In this document: positions 1 to 10,696 of the stretch, piece after piece
Layout of the letters: the number at the start of each line of letters is the position of its first letter
Position numbering within the stretch: position 1 is the first letter of the stretch
Source of the DNA: Cycas panzhihuaensis
Taxonomy: Eukaryota; Cycadophyta
Length of the DNA stretch: 64,000 nt
NCBI GenBank assembly: GCA_023213395.1
Contig: CM041465.1
Location: 216,759,741 to 216,823,740, forward strand
Direction: 5' to 3'
Notes under the pieces: generated by a model
What the model saw: only the letters and a program-made list of their open reading frames with translations
What the model was told of the DNA's origin: nothing
Databases searched by the model: none
Translations under genes and position numbers: made by a program

Positions 1-287
1 TTTACCAGTTTCTTTTCTATTATTTCTCTGGGTCTCCGCGCGCCCTCCTGGCTCTTCTCTGCGTCCCAGCGTCGGCTTCTTTCGTCCCCAGTTTCTATCT
101 TTTTCAGCGAATTCACCCTAAGTGGCATGAGCAGCTTCAGGTCTTTATCTTTTCATCTTTTTCCATTAGGAAACCCGGCAACGGAACCAATATGTGTGCG
201 CCTCAATCATGCTCAGACAAAATGCAAAGAGAAAGACACACACTTTGGGGTAAATCCATCCAGAATTAATTACTTAAACATGGCATT

Positions 288-314
288 GCGTCTGGTCCTC
301 TCACAACCAGACGC
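288..314. repeat. 8-bp perfect inverted repeat
   Basis: GCGTCTGG at 288-295 is repeated in inverse at 307-314 (CCAGACGC) with an 11-base spacer. It sits about 55 bases upstream of the TATA-like box, so it could be a dimeric protein-binding site; that role is inference. Confidence 0.6.
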
Positions 315-343
315 CTACCAAACAGTACAGAAAGGCTATCTTA

Positions 344-377
344 CACGTGGCAGAATTCTCTTACAAAGATATATAAG
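344..377 (+). promoter_or_regulatory. Candidate promoter: G-box plus TATA box
   Basis: CACGTG at 344-349, in the context ACACGTGGCA, fits the plant G-box/ABRE core bound by bZIP and bHLH factors. TATATAAG follows at 370-377, about 20 bases later, which would place transcription start near 400. The spacing is promoter-like, but no first exon is recognised downstream and the element pair could be chance in AT-rich DNA. Confidence 0.3.
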
Positions 378-531
378 CAAACTGAAGTACCCTCCGCACA
401 TTGTGGTTTTCCTTTTTTATACTCTTTTTAGGAACATTACATAACGGTTTTCGAAAAGTAAGTTACTTTCTTAACTGTCATGGAGTGCCGCATTGCTCAG
501 ACGAGACCCATTCCTACCGAATAAGCATTTA

Positions 532-565
532 TGTAGCGAGACTGCACCTGTAGCGAGACTGCACC
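532..565. repeat. 17-bp perfect tandem duplication
   Basis: TGTAGCGAGACTGCACC occurs twice head to tail at 532-548 and 549-565. The TGTAGC start is shared with the 21-bp minisatellite just downstream, so both may come from one slippage-prone seed. Confidence 0.85.
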
Positions 566-593
566 ACAATATGTGATGCAGTAGCGTGTGCAC

Positions 594-709
594 AGCGACT
601 TCGTAGTAGTCTGTAGCAGCTTCGTAGTAGCCTGTAGCAACTCCATAGCAGTCTATAGCAGCTCTGTAGCAACCTGTAGCAGCTCCATAGTAGCCTGTAG
701 CAGCTCTGG
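594..709. repeat. 21-bp minisatellite, about 5.5 units
   Basis: Units with consensus TGTAGCAGCTCCATAGTAGCC start at 612, 633, 654, 675 and 696 (the last partial), and a degenerate unit precedes at 594-611. Units differ by 2-5 bases. Because 21 is a multiple of three, both strands stay open across the array and give spurious repetitive peptides; nothing suggests a protein. The array ends about 90 bases before the copia remnant begins. Confidence 0.85.
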
Positions 710-823
710 AGTGGTTGTAATGACAAAATCAACCACACAAACTACAGTAATGAATAGAACAAAGAAGACAAAGATGAGACCACCTTTATCAGAGCCCTAG
801 GTATACATACTTGGAGTAATAAA

Positions 824-1180
824 GATTGGTTCATAAACTCTAATACATCCAATCACATGTCAGGGAGAGGTAATTAGACATTCCAATCATATTTCTTCAA
901 CAAAACAATTGAGCTTGGTGAAACTTTTCCTTTATATATCAAAGGCAAGGGAACAATTACAACCAAAATTAATGATAAAGTCAAAAAACATGGTAATGTG
1001 TTATATGTTCCAGGTTTAAAGAAAAATCTACTATTGGTATCTCAACTACAGAAAAAGAAACTTCATATTAATTTTTACTAAGATGGAAAATATTATATTT
1101 ATGATATGGAGTAAAACAGAGTTGTAATAGTAGAGGGAATAGAGACTAATAACCTTTATAAGTTAGTCTTTACTCTTGTG
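824..1180 (+). pseudogene. Copia A protease remnant
   Basis: Frame reading from about 821 gives DWFINSNTSNHMSG, which aligns with the aspartic protease start of copia Pol. The catalytic Asp-Ser-Gly triad is lost (Asp to Asn, Gly to Asn). About 55 codons later VLYVPGLKKNLL matches the conserved end of the domain. Stops interrupt the frame before GAG-pre-integrase. Confidence 0.75.
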
Positions 1181-2000
1181 TTACCTCTTATTGTAAAATC
1201 TTTTGTTGTTAAAAGTCTTATTAATGAAATGTGGCATTCCATGTATGAATATATTACAAATAAGAGTTTAGGATTATTAAAGAAATTAAATATGGTAGAG
1301 AGACTTCCTAACATGTCTTTTAATCCATTTAGCTATAAAAGTTACATACTTGGAAAACTACATAGAATCCCATTTCAAAAAAGTACATGGAGAGCTCAAA
1401 AAAACCTAGAATTAATTTATGCAATTATGTGTGGTCTAATTATACCAAATTTATTAATGGTATTAGACACTTTCTTACTTTTATTGATGACCTTATTAGG
1501 AAAACCTAGGTATATTTCTCTTCAATAAATCAAAAGTGCTAAATATTTTTAAAGAATTTAAACCCTAAGTGGAATTAGAAAGTGAGTGTAAGATTAAAAT
1601 TCTCTATTCAGATGGAGGTGGAGAACATATTTCAAATGATTTCTATTATTTCTATAAACTACATAAAATTCAAAGGCAAATCACTATTCCTTATACTCCT
1701 TAGTCAAATACAATTGTTAAACAAATGAACAAAATAATAATGGAGATGGATCGATGTATGATAATTAACAAAATGGTGTCGAAAGCTTATTGGGTTAATT
1801 ACAACCACATATCTTATAAATAGAAGTCCTACTTAAGTCCCTAATAAGATCACCCCTTTAGAAGTCTAGATGAGAAAAAAAAACTAGATATAAGTCATCT
1901 CAAATTCTTTAGTAGTAAAACTTATGTTCACATTCATAATAAAACAAAGAACAAAGATAGATGATAAGAGTATAGAATACATAATAATTAGATACAATAA
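1181..2000 (+). pseudogene. Copia A GAG-pre-integrase and integrase remnant
   Basis: An open frame at 1,178-1,528 carries the pre-integrase pattern: W-H near its start, GLLKKLNMVERLPNM in the middle, then a GK-H-RIPF end. The zinc-binding cysteines are partly lost. Integrase core fragments follow, such as SDGGGEH near 1,608-1,630, broken by frameshifts. The enzyme would have inserted cDNA; this copy cannot. Confidence 0.7.
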
Positions 2001-2429
2001 TAAATTTAAATCATATTGACCCTAAAACAAATAAAGTCTATATTAGTAGAAATGTAATGTTTGATAAAAGTGCAACCAAAAGTGATCAAGATACACTTAC
2101 AAAAGGAAAGATTATTCAGAGATAGATTGAAGAGATAAAGAAACAATCACTCTAGAAGAAGAGACCTCTGAGGTAACCACTTTGCAAAGAGATACATCTA
2201 AAGAAGAGATTAAAGAAAAAAATGAGCAAGATATCTTAAGGTAGAGTTTCAAGGAAATGAGTAGGATACCTCTGAAGAAGAATTTTAAGAGGTACATAGT
2301 TCACAAGAAGAAAGGACTACCAATATTCAAAAAAAAAAATATTAAAGTGGTATATAAAGACTATTGAGGAATCAAAAGGTGATGTGGTTGAACATAGAAT
2401 TAAGTTTCAAAAACATCAAGCTTTCATAT

Positions 2430-3900
2430 GTTCAATTAAACCAAAGAATTATATAGAAGCTTGTAGTCATCCAGAATGGCAAAAATCCATCGATACAGAA
2501 ATCAACGTCGTAAATAAAAATAGAACTTAGGGAATTAGTCACTACACCTAAAGATAAACCCATTGTTAGATGCAAATAGGCATACAAAATTTTTAAAAAA
2601 AAAAAAAAAATTGTAATGGTACCATCAAAAAATATAAGGCCAGGATTATAGTAAAAGGGTATACTCAAATTTTAGGAATAGACTATGAAGAGACCTTTTT
2701 TCTAATAGAACAAATAATAACTGTCAAAATAGTTATTGCCATAGGACTTAAATGAAGTATATATGGAGTAGCCTTGCAGATACATAAAGAAAGGTGAAGA
2801 ACATCTTGTATGTAACCTTAAAAAAGCCTTGTATAGACTAAAACAAGCATAAAGAGCTTGGTATACAAAATTGGATTAACATCTTAAATAAGAAGATTTT
2901 GTTAGGTGTGAATCAAATACTAGTCTTTTTATCAAAATAAATAAATGTGTTTTAATCATAATCATAGTAGTATATGTAACTAATATGATATTTACAAGAA
3001 ATGATAATGACATAATTTATTAAGTAAAAACTCAAATAGAAAATGTTTTTGATATGGTAGACGTGGGATTACTTCATTATTATCTTGGTATTAATGTAGA
3101 TCAAAGAGAAAAATCCATCTTTGTGTCACATACAAATAATGTAAAAAATCTCCTTTAAAAAGTTTAGAATAAAGGATTGCAATGGCTGCACTACTCCAAT
3201 GGAAATAGGATGTATATTGACAATTAATGAGGATGGATAAAAGGTTGATAAAACTTTATGTAGACAACTAGTTACTAACCTCATTTATCTAATAATGACC
3301 ATGCCAGACATTTCATACTCAATTAGAATAATTTCTAAGTACATACAAACACTTAGAATTTCTCATTAGAATGCTACTAAGAGGATAGTAAGGTATATCA
3401 AAGGGGCCTTAACACTGGGACTAAGTTATACCAAAGCATAAAACTTTAGGCTCATAAGATATAGCGACTAAGATTGGGTTGGAGATCGATAAGAAAAGAA
3501 GTTTACATTAGAGTATTATTTCAACCTTGGATCAGTTATTATGTCATGAAGTAGTAAGAAATAGCCCATTGTTGCTTTATCTTCAATCGAAGCTGAGTAC
3601 AAAACAGTTGTAAATGCCATATATAAGGTAGTGGAGATAAGACAATTGCTCAAAGACTTAAAATAAGAACACATCTAAGCTATCTCTATCTTCTGTAATA
3701 ATCAAAGTGTTATCAAGTTTACTAAGAATCCTGCATTTCATACCAAAATGAAACATACTAAAGTACATCATCATTTTATTAAAGAAAAAGTACAAGCAAA
3801 GGAGATAAAGTTGCAATATTGTTCTAGTGAAGGACAACTTATAGACATATTTACAAAACTCTTATTAAAGGATAAATTCTAGTACTTCATAAAGTTGCTT
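2430..3900 (+). pseudogene. Copia A reverse transcriptase and RNase H remnant
   Basis: The RT segment includes KKALYRLKQA at about 2,820-2,850 and a Y-V-T-N replacement of the YVDD active site near 2,970, so the catalytic aspartates are gone. RNase H is recognisable from about 3,460 (YSD, DWVGDR), through IVALSSIEAEYKT near 3,570-3,605, to the C-terminal KHTKVHHHFIKEKV near 3,750-3,790. Many in-frame stops confirm it is dead. Its end runs into the purine tract and 3' LTR. Confidence 0.8.
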
Positions 3901-3936
3901 AGAGTTAAAAATAAAAGATAAAATATTAAGGGAGGG

Positions 3937-4161
3937 TATTAAAGTTTTAATATTTTAGCTTATAGCAGCCTTTTAACTTAGACCTTTTAAGGGTTATATG
4001 TCTTAACCCCTCTTTAAATCTATCTCAACACTTAACCTACGTGCATAAGCCCATTCATATACAATCTATGTATTTATATAAGAGCATTTCTCTCTCTTAT
4101 TAATGCAAGGAAGATTCTTCTTGTGTTCGTATTATTTTAATAAAGTGTATGTAGTTTGGCA
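3937..4161 (+). repeat. Copia A 3' LTR (approximate end)
   Basis: The LTR begins directly after the purine-rich tract AAGGGAGGG. Its first bases read TATTAAAG, as expected if the usual TG start mutated to TA. A TATA-like TATTTATATAAG lies near 4,070. The end is placed at the CA near 4,161, with CA near 4,213 as an alternative; without a second LTR copy the end is uncertain. Confidence 0.55.
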
Positions 4162-6495
4162 TAAAAGTTCCAATGCCATGTATCTTCATATTATTTAATA
4201 ATCAACTTGACAAAGAAATCTCAAGTGAAATGTGTCGTATTTTTATAATCTCATTGCCACCATTGGAACTAGTGGAGTGCATTATTACTCAAATATAATT
4301 TTTTCCAAGTTTGAATTTATGTGGATGGTAAAAAAAAAAAAAAAAAATCTAAACAACCTTAAACATCCTTACTTTTGTTGGGGTTGAATAGTTCCATATG
4401 GACCTTCATATTCCTTATTCCTTACTAGATCCCTTGCTAATCAGTTTTTTTACTCTCTAGACCCTTGTGTTCATCATCCTTGTATTCATCATAATCCTCT
4501 TTTCTTTTTTCATTATTCTCCTTATGGTGGTTTTTAAAATTCGGGTCTTTGAGGGCTTCTAAAACTTTCTCAATCTTGCCACCCATTATTTTCATTTTTT
4601 CCATTTATGTTTTTCATGTATTTTCCTATGGCTTTTATTTCTTCCTCATATAATTTAAATGTGATATGAATGTTATATTTAGCTTTTGAGTGGTACAACA
4701 TTCTACTTCTCTTTTAATATTTGACTATTATGAATTTTATTAACCTCGAATAGAGCTCCAACCTAACAATCCTTAATTTAAAATAACTTGTATTATAACC
4801 ATGAACCCTTATGTATATAAAGATAATAGAAAAACACTTTCAATAAATCTAGTTAGAAGTGTTTTGGAGACCTAGAGCTTATATAATGAATGGCCTTTTG
4901 AAGTTGACTAAATTTTAAGGTTTTTAAGGGTGATAATAATACTTGTTACTAATTTACGAATAATTTTTTATTTTAATATTCAATCTAATTAAAACTACTT
5001 TTAATAAAAAGTAGACTTTAAAATGCACTTATTTAAAGAAAATTTGAGGTCAATCAGATATCTGTACCCTCTATTATGGTTGGAAAAGTTTGTAGTAATA
5101 AATTTTTTACTGTATAGACAACAATAAATAATAGGATGATTTTAAAACTCTTATAAATTTCATAAATTTACTCCAAAACCTATCATATAACTACTCAAAA
5201 TTTATAGAATGAATCTAATCATCTCAAATTTGTAGTCAATTTTCTTAAATTTGATCATTTACACCTTCAAAATGGCCAATATGTGATCAAACCTTAATTG
5301 GTCAAAATCACACTTTAATGCCACTTATTACCACCCTCTTCCACATAAATAATAAAATAGTAGCCCTATTAAGACAAGAAGACCACCAAAATGCTATTAA
5401 AACAGTCACCATATAACATAGAATAAAAATTGAGATAATTATCTTTGAGCACAAAATAAGTATATATAGTCATCTTAGACCATCCCTAATTTTTCCTCTA
5501 AAATAACAACTTCCTAGTTAAATATTAATTATTATAATTCCTTTATGTTTTGGAACATAACACCAAGATTCATAAATATTCTTAATAGGAGTTCTTTAGT
5601 TTAAAGGTAATGTAACCCATGCGACTACACTTTATTTTTAGTAGCCTAATAATTCCAGTGAAAACAATCTTAATTCAATGGTTGTTAGGAGATCTAAATC
5701 AAATCTTCTCCAAAAAAATAGGAAGTAGGAAGAGCGTTGGCCTTCAACAACTATTGTTTATGAGCTTTTAATCACTGAGTAGTCCAACTTTTGCTAAGGT
5801 AAGAGAAATCTTTTATTAAAAAAAATCATTGATAAAAATTTCTCCATATTTTGTTGCACTCTAAGAAAAAGCTATAACCATGTGGAACCATAACAACACC
5901 TAAAATTTGTCATTAACCACCACTAAGTGAAATGTGGAAGTGCCCTCCATAAGATCACCAAGTACTTCCCACAAAATGATCCTCCCGGGTTTGACAAATG
6001 AGCGTGACGCAACAACCCACTTGGGTTAACATATTAATGAATTTTGTACGTTAAAAGGAATTGAATATGTTTTCTAATTTTAACTCTGTAAATGAACAGA
6101 ATGTATGCACTTAACGAATATATTCATTTCAGACGATAACAATTGATAATGTACATTTGCAATCGAAAGCAAAACTCACGGCATAATCTGAACTGGTGTT
6201 TTTCATCTCTTTTGTTTTGAATTTGCTTTTTATTTAAATAAAAAATAAACCATGGCTAAGCCGGGGATTGGACAACATGCTCGATCGTTCCAGCCCCTTA
6301 GCTTTGACACCAGTTAAACTGCAATTGACAGCCTTATATGGGCTGTGGGTGTAGCATTGCTTGCTATGTGAATATCCAATACCACCCCTGTTCAGGTTTA
6401 ATGTCTTCTTACCAATCTTGTTGCTCCTCGGATAATGTAGCTGCATGCACATTAATTTTTAGAAACTAATAATGTCTTATGGAACTGATTTACAG
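4162..6495. other. AT-rich sequence without recognisable gene; probably ABCB intron
   Basis: I looked for the missing N-terminal ABCB motifs (TM1-4 and the first intracellular loops) in all + frames and found none. Acceptor-like sites end near 6,134 (TTCATTTCAG), but what follows is not transporter sequence. A more GC-rich patch at 6,250-6,450 has no recognisable coding potential. The segment ends in the acceptor TGATTTACAG at 6,486-6,495. Confidence 0.5.
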
Positions 6496-9400
6496 GCGTC
6501 CTATCGCGAAGCTGGTAGCATTGCAGAGCAGGCAATCAGTTCCATACGAACCGTTTTCTCTTTCGTTGCAGAAGACCATTTGGATGCCCGATACTCCGAG
6601 CTACTGAACAAGTCGATTCCCTTTGGATTGAAGATAGGGTTTGCCAAAGGTATAGGAATCGGCATAATTTATCTGGTTTCATACGCCACATGGGCCCTGG
6701 CGTTCTGGTATGGTTCGTTGTTGGTCGCTCGTAAAGATATTACAGGAGGAGCAGCCATTGCGTGTTTCTTTGGAGTAAACGTAGGAGGCAGGTACCACTC
6801 TCATTACCCTTCAAATTGAAACCTTAATGGAGCCTCAGGTGTGTATCGAATCAGCCATCAAATAAAAAATGTATGGAAAGGGATAAATTTGGTTTCTGAG
6901 CTTCAATGTCATAAGTATTCACCTGATACCTGAAATTGAACTTCATTGCCCGCAGGGGACTAGCATTGGCTCTGTCATACTTCGCTCAATTTTCCCAGGG
7001 ATCGATAGCTGCCTACAGAGTGTTCAAAATTATATACCGGACTCCTCTCATTGACGTTAACAACCTAGAGGGCAGATGCATGTCTATTGTGAAAGGGAAG
7101 ATAGATTTCGAGAATGTGCATTTTGCGTATCCAGCTCGGCCTGATATTCCAATCCTTCGATCTCTGAATCTCAAGATCCCCGCTGGTAGAACACTGGCCC
7201 TCGTAGGTGCAAGTGGCAGCGGGAAGTCCACAATTCTGTCCCTACTAGAGAGATTCTACGATCCTGACCAGGGTAAGAATTCACTGCAATTGATCAGGCT
7301 CCCGAGTAGACATTGTAATTCTATATATAGAGAGAGAGACATTCACAAAATATATTATATTGAATATCAGTTGAATCCATGGTGTAATATGTATGGGACA
7401 GGCGCTGTATTTTTGGATGGAGTAGATATCAAAGAACTTCAATTGAAGTGGTTAAGGAAGCAGATAGGAATGGTCGGGCAAGAACCTGTTTTGTTTGCAA
7501 CTTCCATCCTCGACAACATTTTGTATGGGAAAGAAGGTGCCTCTATGAAGGATGTGAGCGCTGCCACTGTGGCTGCAAATGTTGATGGCTTCATTTCAAC
7601 CCTTCCAGACGGGTACAACACCCAGGTTCAACTCCATTAGCCTATTATGATTATGATTACTTCTTTAGCTTCCACTCTGTCCAAAACTGTCTGCGAGACT
7701 GTGCTTATATGTTATGGTCCGTATTCATAAGTGTTATTCTGTAATCTAAGATCTGTAATCAGATTTTCCAGTGGATTTAAAGGTTAATTGTACATGTAAT
7801 ATTCCTGTAATTTAAGATTTTTGCAATCGAACTTCCTAGCGTATTCAATCTGCCTAACTGCATTATAGTTTGTCTGCTTTCTATAGCTGTGATTTGGGTG
7901 AAACTTTTCATACATTTCTGTGCACGGGAAGATTTCAAGTATGCATGACATTCTAATATGACATTATTTGTCTTCGGCTTTTCCTATTTTTGTCTAGTCC
8001 ATTATTCAAGTGCCCGATTTTGTTTTCAGCCAATTGTCGAATTAATTTAATCTGCAGGGGTGTCCCTGTAATGGCAGTTTAACAGTCATTTTTGTTTGCG
8101 TTCTAATGATCAGGTTGGGGAACGAGGGCTGCAACTCTCAGGAGGGCAAAAGCAGAGGATTGCCATTGCACGGGCCATTCTTAAAAATCCCAAAATACTT
8201 TTGCTCGACGAGGCAACAAGTGCTTTGGATTCCGAGTCCGAAACCATAGTGCAGGAAGCCATAGATCGCGTGTCCCTTGGCCGGACTACCGTAGTGATTG
8301 CTCACCGTTTATCGACCATCAGAAATGCCGATTCCATCGCAGTAATGGAGCAGGGAGTGGTTGTGGAGATTGGAACCCACGACCAACTCATGGCCAGAGA
8401 AGGTGCCTACTTCTCTCTGGTAAACATGACATCCGAGAAACCCCACGAAGACCACGCCAAGCAGGCCCTGACTCCTCAGATGCTGACTCCCACTGCCGAG
8501 ATTTCCATGTATTCCGATGCACGCGAATTCTCCAAAACGCATAACCGAAACCCAGAATCCGGGCAGCAGTTCGAAGACTCGAAACCCAAACCAGTTCCGC
8601 TATCAAAGATCCTGAAGCTGCAGAGACCGGAATACCTCATGCTACTTCTTGGAACATTCAATGGCATGCATGCAGGCGCCATACTGTCCGTTTTCCCACT
8701 GATATTAGGACAGGCATTACAGCTCTATTTCGACAAGGACACAAAAAAGATGAGGAGGGAGGTCAATTATCTATGCCTGGCTCTGCTATCTCTGGGAGTG
8801 GGCTGCATCATTTCCATGACAGGGCAGCACGGATTCTGCAACTGGGCGGGGATCAAATTAACCAGAAGAGTAAGACAAAAATTGTTCCGCTCGATGCTGA
8901 AGCAGGAGGTCGGATGGTTTGATCAGGAGCAGAACGCGAGCGGAGTCCTCATCACACGCCTGTCTTCAGATTCCACCAACGTCAGAGCAGTCCTGGGAGA
9001 CCGATTCTCCGTCCTTCTCATGGGTTTGACTTCAGTTGCAGCGGGCCTGATCATCTGTGCCGTTCTGGAATGGAGACTGACACTGGTAGCCGTAGGGCTA
9101 ACTCCATTTTTCTTAGGGGCAAGCTATTTTAGCCTGATTGTGGCGGTGGGATCCAGAGGAGCCAGCAATGCTTATGCCAAGGCCAGCACCATCGCTGCTG
9201 GGGCCGTTTCCAATGTCCGGACCGTGGCCTCGTTCTCTGCGCAGGAAAAGCTGGTATCGGCATTCAGTCTATCACTCTCCGAGCCTTACAGGCGCGCCCT
9301 GAAACGCTCTCAGATCATGGGCACAGGCCTGGGATTATCTCAGGGAGCCATGTACGGGGCTTACACGCTCACCCTCTGGTATGGATGCATACTGGTTCAC

Positions 9401-10453
9401 CAAGACAAGGCAAATTTTGGGGAAGTGTTCAAGATTTTCCTCATCGTAGTTCTGAGTTCCTTCTCTGTAGGGCAACTGGCCGGCATGGCTCCCGATACAT
9501 CCAAGGCAGCCGTTTCGATTCCGTCTGTGTTCCATATAATCGATCGCAAGCCCCAGATTGAAACGGACAGACAGCAGGGAAGAAAATTGGCGAATGTGGA
9601 TGGAGATATAGAGATCAAGCACGTCACATTTGCATATCCCTCCCGTCCAGCAATACCCGTGCTGGCAGATTTTAGCCTGAAGATCAAGGCAGGAACCATG
9701 ACGGCCCTCGTAGGGCCCAGCGGGTGTGGGAAATCCACCGTTCTGTGGCTGTTACAGAGATTCTACGATCCCACTCGCGGCAAGATTTCACTCTGCGGAA
9801 TCGACATCAGGGACCTCCATCTGAAGTGGCTCCGCAAGCAAATGGCGTTGGTAAACCAGGAACCTGCGCTTTTCGCAGGATCCATCGGAGACAACATAGC
9901 TTTTGGGAGTCCGGGGGCTACGAGGTCGGAGATTGAGGAAGCTGCGAGAACTGCATATATTCATGAATTCCTTAGCACTTTGCCTCGGGGCTACGACACG
10001 CAGGTGAAATACTGAAATTTAATTAATCCATCCGGTTACTTCTCGTGCATTTCGCCCGACATGATATAATAATGTATTGCGCACTGTATACTTGATTTAT
10101 TGCAGGTGGGCGAGGGTGGAGTTCAGTTATCGGGAGGTCAAAAGCAAAGAATCGCCATAGCGAGAGCAATTCTGAAGCGTTCGAAAATCCTTCTGCTGGA
10201 CGAAGCGAGCAGTGCATTGGACGTTGAGTCTGAGCAGAAAGTTCAGGAGGCAATCAACAGAATCGCAGTGAAGACGACGACCGTTATCGTAGCTCATAGA
10301 CTTTCGACCATTCGAGAGGCCGATCGCATTGCAGTCGTTGAGAATGGGAGTGTCGTGGAGTTGGGAAACCATGGACAGCTCATGACCTCCAACCCCGATG
10401 GAATTTATGCCAATCTGGTTCGAACTGAGATGGAAGCAGGAGCACTTTCGTAG
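6496..10453 (+). CDS. ABCB: ABCB-type (MDR/P-glycoprotein) ABC transporter, five 3' exons
   Basis: An ATP-driven membrane exporter of the plant ABCB family, whose members move auxin, alkaloids and xenobiotics; the substrate here is unknown. Exons by GT-AG sites and frame: 6496-6791, 6956-7272, 7402-7625, 8114-10003, 10106-10453, together 1,024 codons plus TAG. Order: TM5-6 of TMD1, NBD1 (Walker [10 protein letters not shown] at residues 183-191, LSGGQ 287-291, Walker B ILLLDE to 312, His 343), linker, TMD2 (about 445-770, six segments), NBD2 (Walker [10 protein letters not shown] 813-821, LSGGQ 917-921, LLLDE to 942, His 973). All ATP-site residues are present and no exon has a stop, so the gene looks functional. 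Full-length family members have about 1,250 residues; the N-terminal 200-250 (TM1-4) lie outside this window or are lost. Exon GC content is well above the flanks. Subfamily is not assignable by eye. Confidence 0.93.
7273..7401 (+). other. 129-base ABCB intron that is open in frame
   Basis: The donor is GTAAGA at 7,273 and the acceptor ATGGGACAG ends at 7,401. Removing it joins RFYDPDQ to GAVFLDG, the normal ABC sequence. The intron length is a multiple of three with no stop in the coding frame, so a retained-intron transcript would add 43 residues between Walker A and the Q-loop of NBD1. Confidence 0.85.
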
Positions 10454-10690
10454 AACCAACCTCCTTTTTGTTTTTTTCTGTTTCAGGTTCAGGTTGTTGA
10501 AGGCGAATCACTCTGCCATTGTTTGAAGGCCCAAGGTTTTGGAGTGCATCGATAGGTTTGCCCTTAAAAAATTTTATAGAAATCTTGTAAGATGATCTTT
10601 AGTTATAGGTGATCGACTTCCAAAACTTCGATGCTCTAGTTTTTTTTTTTCAATATTTTGCATGTTAAACGTTATGAGAGTGGTTTATTA

Positions 10691-10696
10691 AATAAA
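10691..10696 (+). terminator. Candidate poly(A) signal of the ABCB gene
   Basis: AATAAA occurs about 240 bases after the ABCB stop codon, a normal distance for a plant 3' UTR. The surrounding DNA is very AT-rich, so chance occurrence is possible. Confidence 0.35.

Larger units (their letters stand above)
1..531. other. CpG-bearing, promoter-like unassigned stretch
   Basis: No recognisable protein is encoded here; the open frame across 127-444 resembles no family I know. The first 120 bases are GC-rich and hold several CpGs (for example CCGCGCGCC near 38), whereas CpG is scarce in most of the window, so this piece may be a lightly methylated gene edge. It contains an inverted repeat, a G-box and a TATA-like box, annotated separately. 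A perfect plant donor hexamer, GTAAGT, lies at 458-463. This could be the promoter and 5' leader of an unseen transcript, but no downstream exon can be joined to it. Confidence 0.3.
800..4161 (+). mobile_element. Copia element A: 5'-truncated, heavily decayed Ty1/copia retrotransposon
   Basis: The order protease, GAG-pre-integrase/integrase, reverse transcriptase, RNase H, polypurine tract, LTR defines Ty1/copia on the + strand. The 5' LTR and gag are absent; recognisable sequence starts at the protease remnant near 824. All domains are broken by stops and frameshifts, so the element is long dead. The 3' LTR starts just after the purine tract GGGAGGG at about 3,930-3,936 and probably ends near 4,161. 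No target duplication is visible because the 5' end is missing. It lies 2.3 kb upstream of the first visible ABCB exon, so it may sit inside a long 5' intron of that gene. Confidence 0.85.

Noticed and set aside
127-444. 105-codon open frame on the + strand
   Set aside because: No recognisable domain, odd composition, and it runs through the promoter-like motifs.
588-800. Repetitive open frames on both strands over the minisatellite, and a CRISPR-like look
   Set aside because: They follow from a 21-bp repeat divisible by three. Units are adjacent without spacers and the DNA is plant, so it is neither protein nor CRISPR.
6234-6452. Minus-strand open frame and a possible missing ABCB exon in the same patch
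   Set aside because: None of the expected TM1-4 or loop motifs appears in any frame, so I treat it as intron.
8309-10459. Several minus-strand open frames of 70-110 codons opposite ABCB exons
   Set aside because: Shadows of GC-balanced coding exons; the + strand frame explains the sequence completely.
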